Shown in pieces: positions 25,552 through 33,801 of a stretch of 64,000 bases of DNA (the stretch's first letter is position 1; the number at the start of each line of letters is the position of its first letter). The translations under genes were made by a program, and so were the position numbers. Location of the stretch: the IMG/VR virus record IMGVR_UViG_3300027782_006229, positions 1-64,000 of that record, one strand, 5' to 3'. The notes beneath the pieces were generated by a model that made no database searches, was not told the origin of the DNA, and saw nothing but the letters and a program-made list of their open reading frames with translations. Origin of the DNA: a virus.

Positions 25552-25845
25552 TTATTTAATAACTTTATTTTTATTATAAAGATATTGTGATTTTAAAAGA
25601 CTATAAATGTTGTTAGGTAACTTTTCAACTTCTTCGAGTATTTTATTTTCAACACCGAAGAAAAACCTATCTTTAGGTACTTCTCTGTTTATATTTTTAG
25701 GAATAGAGATGAAATAAAAATTTTTATCATCCTTTTCCATGTAAACGAACATTTCACCTACATAATGCCCATTCTGAACAGCATATGGTATGCTTTTTTT
25801 AGGTTCAGGCTCTCGTTTAAAAATCATCCCCACCATATTTGTCAT
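25552..25845 (-). CDS. Small conserved-type phage protein, 97 aa
   Basis: No function is recognised. The protein is compact with a β-rich centre (GHYVGEMFVYMEKDDKNFYFISIP) and a helical C-terminus. Its start overlaps the upstream gene by 29 nt. Three in-frame ATGs are near the start; the first is used. It is the last replication-operon gene before the DUF1549 insert. Confidence 0.6.
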   Translation of the reverse strand: MTNMVGMIFKREPEPKKSIPYAVQNGHYVGEMFVYMEKDDKNFYFISIPKNINREVPKDRFFFGVENKILEEVEKLPNNIYSLLKSQYLYNKNKVIK

Positions 25846-26182
25846 TAAATTTACCCATTTGAATTGCGAAAAACTTCATTAGTAATGAATGTAATGCATC
25901 TGCATGTATGGGTGTATTACATTTTGTTAAAGCTATAGGTACACCTTCACTATTATACCCTAATAACATAAAACAATCAAGAAATTCACTTATTGTACAA
26001 ACAAGAGCATTATTAATATCTTCAACCCCTTTGTTTTTCTTTACTTCTTTCAGTTTGTTAGAAAGAATTTCATTTATTAGATTTTTAATATCTATATTCG
26101 ATTGCACCTTCTCAGTCTCATCTTGAGAAGGTGCTTTGGGAGTGATTTTTTTCCTTTTATATTTTTTAGGTTCATCACTCAT
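25817..26182 (-). CDS. Small protein of the replication operon, 121 aa
   Basis: The start is set at the ATG at 26182 (MSDEPKK) because a late-type box ATTAAATA (26188-26195) lies exactly 5 nt before it; an ATG two codons upstream overlaps the box. It has a basic N-terminal tail, then a helical domain with CTISEFLDCFMLLGY and ADALHSLLMKFF. It is a conserved-looking phage protein, but I cannot assign a function. Its place near gp45 and gp32, and a size like T4 gp33, make a late-transcription coactivator an idea worth testing; no specific gp33 motif is seen. Confidence 0.6.
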   Translation of the reverse strand: MSDEPKKYKRKKITPKAPSQDETEKVQSNIDIKNLINEILSNKLKEVKKNKGVEDINNALVCTISEFLDCFMLLGYNSEGVPIALTKCNTPIHADALHSLLMKFFAIQMGKFNDKYGGDDF

Positions 26183-26187
26183 AAACA

Positions 26188-26195
26188 TATTTAAT
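26188..26195 (-). promoter_or_regulatory. Candidate late promoter ATTAAATA inside the replication operon
   Basis: Overlaps the stop codon of the 26191 gene and ends 5 nt before the ATG at 26182. It could drive late expression of 25817, 25552 and the DUF genes downstream. Confidence 0.45.
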
Positions 26196-26544
26196 CCAGT
26201 TTATAAAACGGATTAGTTGTGTCATTTTGTGATATACCTTTTTCAAGCAAATATTCCACAATAACCTCAATAGAATGGGTTTTGATAAAGTAGTTACGAG
26301 GAAACCTCACCCCACCATCATCAATTTCAAACATAATTTCATTAAGTTTTTCTTTATTTTGATAACATGTAATAAACACAGATGTAACACCTGGATCCAC
26401 AAGAATAGTCCACTTACGTGGATCAGAAATCCCATATTTCTGGAATATTCTAAGAGTAATAAAACCACTATCTTTTAAACGCTTAATAAAATATCCTGAT
26501 GTTTTAAGCTTATTTTTGTCTTGGTATGTTAGTATGTGGTCCAT
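26191..26544 (-). CDS. Conserved T4-like phage protein, 117 aa
   Basis: Function unknown. The sequence resembles a small protein found beside gp45 in marine T4-like phages, with GYFIKRLKDSGF, RKWTILVDPGVTSVFITCYQNKE and RFPRNYFIKTHSIEVIVEYL as its conserved parts. It is separated by 1 nt from the clamp gene and is part of the same minus-strand operon. Confidence 0.7.
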   Translation of the reverse strand: MDHILTYQDKNKLKTSGYFIKRLKDSGFITLRIFQKYGISDPRKWTILVDPGVTSVFITCYQNKEKLNEIMFEIDDGGVRFPRNYFIKTHSIEVIVEYLLEKGISQNDTTNPFYKLD

Positions 26545-26545
26545 G

Positions 26546-27256
26546 TTATTGTGTGAGTGATGATAAAATATATCTTAATTTAAGCGGCCCTTGATCAATA
26601 TCAAATATAAGTACCCCATACTTATTATTGATCGATACACTTACATTATCTGAATTAATAAGTTTAAAGTTATCAAAGTTAATAGGTATATTTTTAAGTT
26701 CATTACCAACTATATTTTTACCTACTTGCAATTGAAATGAATCTGTATTATGTCTAGCTTTATCTGTAAGCTCACACTTTACCATACCATCTTCAAGATA
26801 AAAATAAATTTTATTAGTTTCGGTAGTAAAAGTAGAAGCTTTATTAATTTTACTAAAATCCTCTTTTACCAACTCAAAAGTAAAGTCGGTATCAAAGGAC
26901 ATAATCTTTTCAGGTTTAACTGAAGGGGGTGCAATGAAATCATCTTCAAAAAGGTGATATTTAAATTTAATTTCTGGGGATTTATACTCCAGGTTATTTT
27001 GATTAACCTGGAGTTCAATTTCATCACTATTAATACAGTCTAAAACTCGATTAAGTTTTTTTAAGTCCGGTATACATAAGGATCTTTCGGATTCATTCGA
27101 ATGGTTTAGAATCGCGTAAAGGATCAACGTATTGTCCGTCGACGTTACTATCGACGATATTTTCTCCTTCTCCACTTTCACTATACACTGATCGTTTATC
27201 TTCGCTAGAGACTCTAGAAACTTTTCGATTTGTTGCTTTTTTAACTTTAACTTCAT
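26546..27256 (-). CDS. Sliding clamp, T4 gp45-like, 236 aa
   Basis: The trimeric clamp tethers the DNA polymerase and, in T4, also activates late promoters with gp33 and gp55. Seen: an N-terminal domain KQQIEKFLESLAKINDQCIV and a characteristic IYFYLEDGMVKCELTDKARHNTDSF segment near residues 150-175. The length matches gp45 (228). Its first 164 nt overlap the upstream 27093 gene in another frame, which is unusual. Both a replication and a late-transcription role are expected from T4. Confidence 0.85.
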   Translation of the reverse strand: MKLKLKKQQIEKFLESLAKINDQCIVKVEKEKISSIVTSTDNTLILYAILNHSNESERSLCIPDLKKLNRVLDCINSDEIELQVNQNNLEYKSPEIKFKYHLFEDDFIAPPSVKPEKIMSFDTDFTFELVKEDFSKINKASTFTTETNKIYFYLEDGMVKCELTDKARHNTDSFQLQVGKNIVGNELKNIPINFDNFKLINSDNVSVSINNKYGVLIFDIDQGPLKLRYILSSLTQ

Positions 27257-27614
27257 ATTGTGTGAATAATTCTACTAACTTACCAAGATTGCTTTCAATA
27301 CCTTTTAATATAGAAACAATATCTGAATTATCAACTAGTTGAATAGGTCTAGATTCTTGTGGGTGTTGAATAACATGTGGTAAATTAACAGTATTTGGTG
27401 GTAGTTGAGGTGGTGGAGCAAATTGAGGTTGTGGTGGTGGAGGTGGCTGAGCATTTCTCAACGTACTCTCAAACAACTGCTTAACCTGCTCACTTTGAGG
27501 TCTCAAATGAGCTGATTGACCAACTAAATTTTGATCAATTTTTCTAGCCTCACCATAAACGCTACCCATTAAATTGAGTAGCATTTTTTGTTGTTCAATT
27601 GCGTCTGGGTTCAT
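27093..27614 (-). CDS. Proline-rich hypothetical protein overlapping gp45, 173 aa
   Basis: No family is recognised. Residues 1-55 are helical, residues 55-90 are a Pro/Gln-rich linker with a run of prolines, residues about 95-120 can form a coiled coil (IVSILKGIESNLGKLVELF), and the tail is charged and rich in S, E and R. The last 54 codons are read in a different frame from the gp45 start region. The start ATG overlaps the stop of gp32. The whole reading frame is open for 173 codons in a known operon position, which supports it being real. Confidence 0.6.
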   Translation of the reverse strand: MNPDAIEQQKMLLNLMGSVYGEARKIDQNLVGQSAHLRPQSEQVKQLFESTLRNAQPPPPPQPQFAPPPQLPPNTVNLPHVIQHPQESRPIQLVDNSDIVSILKGIESNLGKLVELFTQYEVKVKKATNRKVSRVSSEDKRSVYSESGEGENIVDSNVDGQYVDPLRDSKPFE

Positions 27615-28462
27615 AGATCTTTAAGAAGTTCATCGATATCAGCATCTTCAATACTAGAAGAATTAACTGATGGTTGCTTAACCTTATTACTAAGCTCTGC
27701 AATCGCTTCATCTGCTTCAGGTAATGAAGTTGTAGTTTCACGGTCTTCAGCGGTCTTACAATAAAAATGCTCATCAAGCATTTGCTTAAGCTCATCTTCA
27801 GTCTTAACCCGGAATACATTTTCAAGGTCATGTGTAGACTCAAGAACTTCATCTTGCTTGGATTCACTCAAACCAAGATCTTTACCCACAGAAGTAAATC
27901 GTGAAGAAGTATATACTGGATAGTCACCTTGCTTTTCAACCTTAATCTTGAAGTTAACACCTTCTTTAGATAGATCAAAAACTCGCATACCGAACTCTTC
28001 AGCTTCATCACCACTAATAGCGCTATTGATAATATTACCAAGCTGTTTACCATAACGAAGAATTTTTACTTTGCCGTTATTTTCTGGCTTAGACGGATCA
28101 TCAATTACATAAACATTAGTAAGCCATTGTTCGGCACGACGAATAGTTTTCATTTTCTCTTTTTCTTCTTCAGTACCGGTACGAAGAACTTTATATCTTT
28201 CTTCAGCAATAGGATCACGTTCACCGAATGTAGTAGGTGAAATAGCACTTACATACTTACCAGTAGCAAGAGAATTCCAACCATGCGTAAAATGATGAAA
28301 AAGAGACTGCTTTGGATTTTTTGTATTAGGTAGAAGCCTTACTGTATAGGTATTACCAGGTTTAAGTTGCATAATATCTTGCAAACTTCCTTGCTTATTA
28401 TCTTGCGAAGTTAAAGCTTCTTTAATGGAATCGAACATTGACGTTAGGTTATATTTACTCAT
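27611..28462 (-). CDS. Single-stranded DNA-binding protein, T4 gp32-like, 283 aa
   Basis: Coats ssDNA and coordinates replication and recombination. Seen: a central OB-fold region starting LKPGNTYTVRLLPN, with FHHFTHGWNS, EQWLTNVYVIDDPSKPENNGKVKILRYGKQL and a C-terminal acidic tail ending IEDADIDELLKDL, which matches the protein-protein tail of gp32. The CxxC zinc knuckle of T4 gp32 is not visible, so this version probably lacks the zinc site. It lies between gp45 and the 28474 gene. Confidence 0.88.
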   Translation of the reverse strand: MSKYNLTSMFDSIKEALTSQDNKQGSLQDIMQLKPGNTYTVRLLPNTKNPKQSLFHHFTHGWNSLATGKYVSAISPTTFGERDPIAEERYKVLRTGTEEEKEKMKTIRRAEQWLTNVYVIDDPSKPENNGKVKILRYGKQLGNIINSAISGDEAEEFGMRVFDLSKEGVNFKIKVEKQGDYPVYTSSRFTSVGKDLGLSESKQDEVLESTHDLENVFRVKTEDELKQMLDEHFYCKTAEDRETTTSLPEADEAIAELSNKVKQPSVNSSSIEDADIDELLKDL

Positions 28463-28473
28463 AGTATATCTTA

Positions 28474-29163
28474 TTATAAATTAGGTTTTGATAAATTCAA
28501 CAGTTTTTTTTCAATTATTTTTAATCCTTCTCTAATTACTATTTTAAGTCTTTGAGATGCAATAAATCTATTTCGGGTTTTGTAAAATAGATCGTAAAAA
28601 TCTTTACAATAAAAGTCTAATAACTCTGGTTCTACACTCTTAATTTGTTTTTCCACATCTAACCCATGTAATATATAGAAATTAATTAAATGGGATTTGA
28701 GGTTAATTAAAAATAACGGTACGGGTGGTTGTGATGTCTTGTACTGTGATAGAGTTATACTATTTTGCAAACACTGATTGTATATATTTTTAAGAGCATC
28801 TTTACAATCTTGAATAGTTAGCTCATTATCTGGGTCTTGAGTTTCTTTTTTTCTCATATATTGAGAATAAGCAATAATTGCCTTTCTCATATGATAAAAA
28901 CTCAAATCAAAATATTCTTCTTTTGAATAAATTTCATATGGTGCCCAGAAAAAGTCATTACATGAAATTGTCTGGTTTGTATTAAAAAATACACCGAGTT
29001 TTTTTAGACTGATATAAATTTCATCTGATATATCAGTAAAATTTTGTCTTAATCTGAATGGTTTGTTTTTAGCTTTTTTGGATGCAATTAAGAATGCATT
29101 ATAAATTCTCTTTTCATCTTCTGTGATATCATTTTTTGAGAGAATTGATGTATTTTGTGACAT
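28474..29163 (-). CDS. Replication-operon protein of unknown function, 229 aa
   Basis: It is an α-helical, basic protein with no recognised motif. It sits directly upstream of gp32 and downstream of the helicase cluster. T4 has the helicase loader gp59 (217 aa, all α) next to gene 32, so a gp59-like role is suggested by position, size and helical content. I cannot see gp59 sequence motifs. The start overlaps the preceding gene by 35 nt. Confidence 0.65.
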   Translation of the reverse strand: MSQNTSILSKNDITEDEKRIYNAFLIASKKAKNKPFRLRQNFTDISDEIYISLKKLGVFFNTNQTISCNDFFWAPYEIYSKEEYFDLSFYHMRKAIIAYSQYMRKKETQDPDNELTIQDCKDALKNIYNQCLQNSITLSQYKTSQPPVPLFLINLKSHLINFYILHGLDVEKQIKSVEPELLDFYCKDFYDLFYKTRNRFIASQRLKIVIREGLKIIEKKLLNLSKPNL

Positions 29164-29416
29164 ATTTTGACTTTGTAATTGTATTATCGTAATCTATAAA
29201 CATTTTAACTATTTCAAAGTCAGAATCAACGTCTAAAATTCTCTTTAATATGTTTTTCAATTTTATATCTTTAAGAATCAATAGAAATACGTTTTGAAAA
29301 GAAAGTTTTTTACCAACTAGAAGTGTACAAAATGTACAAAAAGATAATAAAGAGTGCTCTGTTTCATCTTCAACCAAAAAGTGGGCTGGATTATAGTTTT
29401 TGTTTGTAATTAACAT
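29129..29416 (-). CDS. Small replication-operon protein, 95 aa
   Basis: No family is recognised. It is hydrophobic-rich but without a clear membrane segment, and its centre contains CTFC. It overlaps genes on both sides (7 nt and 35 nt), which points to translational coupling between helicase and SSB genes. Confidence 0.55.
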   Translation of the reverse strand: MLITNKNYNPAHFLVEDETEHSLLSFCTFCTLLVGKKLSFQNVFLLILKDIKLKNILKRILDVDSDFEIVKMFIDYDNTITKSKYVTKYINSLKK

Positions 29417-29736
29417 GGCTTGAAATGTTTGGTTAGACCTAAAAATTCTTTAGTGAATGAGAAAATATGGCCTGAGCCTTTATTAAACACCTTTTTGTTA
29501 AAATCATTGATGTTAACATCAGAAATTTCACTCTTATACACAACAACCTCTTTGTTTTTAGTGTTAACAACTAGTAAAACATCGCAGTTAAACTTCTTTT
29601 GGCATAATTTAATAAATTCAGGTGTTACAACACCAGTATCAAAAAAACTTACAAACATTTTACCGTTGAGTTTTAGTTGAAAAAACTGTGTTGTTTTGAA
29701 TTTTTCTTTAAGGTAATCTATAAAGCTTTGGTTCAC
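29410..29736 (-). CDS. Small hypothetical protein with GTG start, 108 aa
   Basis: The start is GTG at 29736, supported by a late-type box TCTAAATA (29742-29749) exactly 5 nt upstream. It is a β-α protein with a VSFFDTGVVTPEF segment; no family is recognised. It follows the gp41 helicase gene after 28 nt. Confidence 0.6.
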   Translation of the reverse strand: MNQSFIDYLKEKFKTTQFFQLKLNGKMFVSFFDTGVVTPEFIKLCQKKFNCDVLLVVNTKNKEVVVYKSEISDVNINDFNKKVFNKGSGHIFSFTKEFLGLTKHFKPC

Positions 29737-29741
29737 CTCAT

Positions 29742-29749
29742 TATTTAGA
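29742..29749 (-). promoter_or_regulatory. Candidate late promoter TCTAAATA for the 29410 gene
   Basis: Five nucleotides before a GTG start; between the helicase stop and the next gene. Confidence 0.45.
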
Positions 29750-29764
29750 GGTTACTCCAAATAA

Positions 29765-31084
29765 TCAACTCGCAAACATACTCAATGAACTTAACATTTC
29801 ACTTTCCATACCACCTGTTTGGCCATCTGCTTCTGAAATAGTTAAAGTTGAATAATCTATTTTCATTGATGTAGTTGTTCCACGTGCTCCAAATCGGTTT
29901 TTCATCATACCCATTTTAATAATCTCTAGTTCTCTATCTTCATCATTCTGGAAGATAGAAACAATAACATCTGCAGTAGCTGCAAGACCGATAGACTCAC
30001 TAATAGTATTAAGATCAGGGTTAGAAACATCAAATCCTGAACGATTAAGCTGGGTTGCACTAATAACAGGACAGCTAAAGATGTATGACATAGCACGAAC
30101 CTGCTCAGTTACATGTTTAATACGTTCATAACTGTTATTACCCATTGGAGAATGTAGTAGATTCAAGTAATCTAACACAATAGCATCAATTTTAATACCT
30201 TTATCTTCAATTTTTTTAATGAAAGCTTGAATCTGCCTTGGAGTCATTGTTGCAGGAGGAAATTCTTTGATAAGAATCTTACCACCTGGCTTATTTTTCT
30301 TAATATCTTCAATGGCTGCTTTAAGAGATCCAGTCTCTAAATGAAGAGTCTTCATTGGAATCTTACTTACATTAGTACAAATACGTTTCGCATACAATAT
30401 TTCAGGCATTTCTAACGTAATTAACAGTACAGTTTTATTCTGATCTGCTATATTAGCTGCAATATTGCCGAGAAAAATAGATTTACCAATATTAGTCTCA
30501 CCTGCAAAGACATATAAAGCTCGACCATCTCTCATAAAGCCCCCACCAATATAATCATCCAACCAAGGCCATGTACTTGGAATAGTTTCCTGTACATCCT
30601 GGATTTGCTTGATTACATTATCAATATCTGCATACAAGTCTAATCCAACATCAGTCTGCAAAGATATATTACAGCTTTTTTCAAATTTATCAAGAATTGC
30701 AGAGGTATCAGCCTTATTACTTGAAATATCAGCAGCAACCTCAAGTAAAGTACTAAAAACAGCCTTCTCTTTTAAAAATTGCTCGGTATTTTCATACAAT
30801 TCATCTTCGTTGAAGCTTTTATCAAGGCTTTGAAAGCTGGTAAGCACGTTTTTAAATGATGATCTACTTACTTCATCACCACAATACTGCTTTATTTCCG
30901 TTAAATTAGGTAATTCATTGCGAACATCATAAAATCCTTTGATAATCTCAAATATTTTTTTATTATCTCTGTTTTTAAAATAATCTGATTTGGTGTAATC
31001 AATAGTAGTTGCAAGATATCGTTTATCTGTACAGCATTTATACAAAAAGATATTCTCAAAAAAGTCCAAGTCTAATTTTAACAT
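29765..31084 (-). CDS. Replicative DNA helicase, T4 gp41/DnaB type, 439 aa
   Basis: Hexameric 5'-3' helicase working with the primase. Seen: Walker A VFAGETNIGKSIFLGN near residues 190-206, LLITLEMPEILYAKRI (helicase motif 1a), KIDAIVLDYLNLL near residue 315 (Walker B) and SATQLNRSGF near 345 (motif H3/H4). T4 gp41 is 475 aa. It is the first gene of the minus-strand replication operon, divergent from the second DUF1501 gene. A TATAAT lies only 3 nt before the ATG. Confidence 0.93.
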   Translation of the reverse strand: MLKLDLDFFENIFLYKCCTDKRYLATTIDYTKSDYFKNRDNKKIFEIIKGFYDVRNELPNLTEIKQYCGDEVSRSSFKNVLTSFQSLDKSFNEDELYENTEQFLKEKAVFSTLLEVAADISSNKADTSAILDKFEKSCNISLQTDVGLDLYADIDNVIKQIQDVQETIPSTWPWLDDYIGGGFMRDGRALYVFAGETNIGKSIFLGNIAANIADQNKTVLLITLEMPEILYAKRICTNVSKIPMKTLHLETGSLKAAIEDIKKNKPGGKILIKEFPPATMTPRQIQAFIKKIEDKGIKIDAIVLDYLNLLHSPMGNNSYERIKHVTEQVRAMSYIFSCPVISATQLNRSGFDVSNPDLNTISESIGLAATADVIVSIFQNDEDRELEIIKMGMMKNRFGARGTTTSMKIDYSTLTISEADGQTGGMESEMLSSLSMFAS

Positions 31085-31149
31085 TACATTATAATAGTAG
31101 CTAGATATAGTATATCAAGATGGTAATTGTGGTATATTTTTTAAACAGT

Positions 31150-31157
31150 ATTAAATA
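31150..31157 (+). promoter_or_regulatory. Late promoter ATTAAATA for the second DUF1501 gene
   Basis: The box ends 5 nt before the ATG at 31163. Confidence 0.55.
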
Positions 31158-31162
31158 ACCAT

Positions 31163-32419
31163 ATGAATAGACGTGAATTTATACGAGTTGGTGCTGCTGG
31201 TTCGATGTTATTGCCTGATTTTTTAAGAGCTCAATCACAAAACAAAGCAAAAGCAACATCAGTTGTACAGATTTATTTGCCAGGTGGTATGAGTCATCAA
31301 GATTCATGGGATTACAAGCCATTTGCACCATCTGAATATAGAGGACCATTTGATCCAATTAAAACAAAAATTGACGATGTGACTTTTGGGTCACTTCTTA
31401 AAGAAACTGCTAAGATTAGTGATAATTTAACTGTTATCCGTTCAATGACACATGGCGAAGCTGCTCATGAGCGTGGAACACATAATATGTTGACTGGTTA
31501 TAAGCCATCACCAGCACTAAGCTACCCATCTTTTGGTAGTGTTATTAGTCATGAATTAGGAAATCGCAACAATTTACCAGCATACGTTCTTGTTCCAAAC
31601 CAATTTGCACCAGAAAATGGTACAGGTTATCTATCAACAAAATATGGAGCATTTTCTCTAGGTTCTAACCCAGAAGATCCAGGATTTGCTGTTAAAGATC
31701 TCAATTCACCTGCAGGTATTAATGATAAAGCATTTGATAGACGTCGTAACCTACTTGGTGCTGTTGATGAACACTTTAAAACCCGTGAATCTAATGTAGA
31801 TGCTGTTAAAGCAATGGATTCGTTTTATAATGATGCATATGCAATGATGTCGTCAACACAAGCACGTGAAGCGTTTGAGTTATCAAAAGAACCAGATGTG
31901 GTAAAAGATGCATATGGTCGTAATGCAGCTGGGCAACGGCTGTTATTATCTCGTAGATTGATTGAAGCTGGTGTAAGAATGGTTACAGTAACGTATGGTT
32001 CATGGGATCACCACTCAAATCTTAAAGGATCATATGAGCAAAACATGATTAACTTTGATAGAGCCTTTGCTGCATTCATTACAGACCTTAAACAACGTGG
32101 TTTACTTAGCTCTACACTGGTAATGGTAACATCTGAATTTGGTAGAACACCAAAAATTAACGCAACTAATGGTAGAGATCATTGGCCAAGAGTATTTTCA
32201 ACAGTACTAGCAGGTGGTGGTGTCAAATCCGGATATGCTTATGGTACATCCGATGCTTTAGCTTCAGAACCAGATAATAATCCAGTAACTCCTGGTCAAC
32301 TAGCTGCTACAATGTATAGTTTAATAGGTGTTTCACCAAGAAAGAAGCTAATGACACCAGATTTAAGACCGATTGAAGTCGTTTATAACGATTCACCAAT
32401 TGAAGATATCTTAGTTTGA
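31163..32419 (+). CDS. Second DUF1501 family protein with Tat signal, 418 aa
   Basis: Seen: a short twin-arginine signal (NRREFIRVGAAG, residues 2-13), IYLPGGMSHQDSWDYKP near residues 36-52, a central RNAAGQRLLLSRRLIEAGVRMVTV, then TYGSWDHHSNL near 278, TSEFGRTPKIN near 322 and GRDHWPRVFSTVLAGGG near 336. These are the conserved DUF1501 blocks. It is clearly a diverged paralogue, not a recent copy, of the 22508 gene. It stands alone, without a DUF1549 partner, and carries a late box 5 nt before its ATG. Likely a Tat-exported protein made late in infection. Confidence 0.9.
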   Translation: MNRREFIRVGAAGSMLLPDFLRAQSQNKAKATSVVQIYLPGGMSHQDSWDYKPFAPSEYRGPFDPIKTKIDDVTFGSLLKETAKISDNLTVIRSMTHGEAAHERGTHNMLTGYKPSPALSYPSFGSVISHELGNRNNLPAYVLVPNQFAPENGTGYLSTKYGAFSLGSNPEDPGFAVKDLNSPAGINDKAFDRRRNLLGAVDEHFKTRESNVDAVKAMDSFYNDAYAMMSSTQAREAFELSKEPDVVKDAYGRNAAGQRLLLSRRLIEAGVRMVTVTYGSWDHHSNLKGSYEQNMINFDRAFAAFITDLKQRGLLSSTLVMVTSEFGRTPKINATNGRDHWPRVFSTVLAGGGVKSGYAYGTSDALASEPDNNPVTPGQLAATMYSLIGVSPRKKLMTPDLRPIEVVYNDSPIEDILV

Positions 32420-33055
32420 CCACTTATTCAAGAACCATTCTTGACCATTATTCCACTCATCTGTAAATTCTTTCAATCCAGGTGACGCATGAGTGATAGT
32501 TATATCACCTACACCGATTTTAAAGCCAGCTTTATGGCAAGCCATTGAAAAGTCTAGGTCATAAAAGTGAAACCCAGCAGGATTTGTTTCATCAAACCTT
32601 ACTTTTTGTAATACTTCTGTTTTAACAGCCATAAACACACCATCAATTAGTATAACACGATCAGGATAACTACCAAAACTGGTCATAAACTTGGTACCTG
32701 TAGGTTCACATAGATGAGCTACAGCTCCTCTATGATGTTTTCTATTACTCATTAGATGCCATAATGCTGGTTTCTGTAATTTTGCTTCTCTTGTTCCTGC
32801 TAGCCCTACAACATCAAAGTTTGTTCCAAGATTATAGAGTTGCCTTTCAATTGCTTCAGGTGCTTCTATAATAACATCATCATGTACGAATACAATCCAG
32901 TCTGATAATATAAAATCGTCAATAGCATCATTATAGACAATAGGTAAAGGGTCTGTATTGTTTGCTGCCCAAGATACATCATATATATCTTTTGTGCTGC
33001 GATATAGTAAAGTTGATTTTGGATCACCTTTGGTTGCTGATACGAATTTTATCAT
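32411..33055 (-). CDS. Glycosyltransferase, GT2-like (GT-A), 214 aa
   Basis: Seen: a start KFVSATKGDP, the acidic metal motif IVFVHDDVII near residues 52-61, ILIDGVFMAVK near 130 and a C-terminal YDLDFSMACHKAGF plus HASPG. These are the usual elements of small GT2-like enzymes that use a nucleotide sugar. It overlaps the glutamine amidotransferase by 4 nt and the convergent DUF1501 gene by 9 nt. The sugar and acceptor are not determinable. Confidence 0.85.
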   Translation of the reverse strand: MIKFVSATKGDPKSTLLYRSTKDIYDVSWAANNTDPLPIVYNDAIDDFILSDWIVFVHDDVIIEAPEAIERQLYNLGTNFDVVGLAGTREAKLQKPALWHLMSNRKHHRGAVAHLCEPTGTKFMTSFGSYPDRVILIDGVFMAVKTEVLQKVRFDETNPAGFHFYDLDFSMACHKAGFKIGVGDITITHASPGLKEFTDEWNNGQEWFLNKWSN

Positions 33056-33753
33056 ATAATTAAGAATGGGGAGTTAGGTTTGAATTTACCAACTTCTTTA
33101 AATTTATACTCTTTTGTAAGTTTAACAACCTTTCCTTCAGGTAATTCAACCCAACCCTTTCCTTTAATAGACGAATAACTACCATTATCATTAATATAGA
33201 GGGTACTACCTTGTCTTACTAGGTAGACGTTAAGGGATGTAGTGTTAACAATACAGAGAGCAAACGTCCCATTAAGTCTCTCGCATATCGTTTCAATTAT
33301 TTTAACTTCATCAGTAGAAGAAGATCGAGATTTATTACCTTTGAGCTCATTCCATTTTTCTTGAATCATACACACAATAACAGATGTATCTACAGGATTT
33401 TCATTCCAATTACAATATTGTTCATTCAAACTTTCATGATTTGTTAAAACACCATTATGAAACACAAGCCAATCTTCTTGCTCAAATGGATGTGATGTAT
33501 CATAGTTATATTTTCTTACTGAAGATGTTGGAGCTTGTACATGCCCCATATAGTAAGCATGGTTTTTAGGTTTGAGCTTTTGCTTTTCGAAGTTAATATA
33601 ACCTTCCTGCTTTAAAATACTTACATCGTCAACATTACCAGCTGGTGCTTTCATCAGCGTTAGTAATGACGATGCAAAGTTTCCACGAGCTTTATTAGCT
33701 TCATATAAAACTTCAAACATTGATTGATCGGCTGAACCGAATATAGAACACAT
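33052..33753 (-). CDS. Class II glutamine amidotransferase, 233 aa
   Basis: Ntn-type amidotransferase that releases ammonia from glutamine. Seen: the catalytic cysteine as residue 2 (MCSIFGS), GHVQAPTSS near 70 and FHNGVLTNHESL near 97, and TSVIVCMIQEKW near 120. A synthetase domain is absent, so it would act with a partner. In other phages a fused amidotransferase-QueC makes an amidated 7-deazaguanine base; here QueC is encoded close by as a separate gene. Alternatively it serves sugar amination with the adjoining GT2 gene. Confidence 0.88.
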   Translation of the reverse strand: MCSIFGSADQSMFEVLYEANKARGNFASSLLTLMKAPAGNVDDVSILKQEGYINFEKQKLKPKNHAYYMGHVQAPTSSVRKYNYDTSHPFEQEDWLVFHNGVLTNHESLNEQYCNWNENPVDTSVIVCMIQEKWNELKGNKSRSSSTDEVKIIETICERLNGTFALCIVNTTSLNVYLVRQGSTLYINDNGSYSSIKGKGWVELPEGKVVKLTKEYKFKEVGKFKPNSPFLII

Positions 33754-33788
33754 AATATATTAAATATAGACGTTAATACACAAAAAAC

Positions 33789-33796
33789 AATAAATA
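33789..33796 (+). promoter_or_regulatory. Late promoter AATAAATA for the 33802 gene
   Basis: The box ends 5 nt before the ATG at 33802. Confidence 0.6.
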
Positions 33797-33801
33797 ATTT
33801 T

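Noticed and set aside
25817-26182. Assignment of the 121-aa gene as gp33
   Set aside because: Position and size fit, but no gp33 sequence features were recognised.
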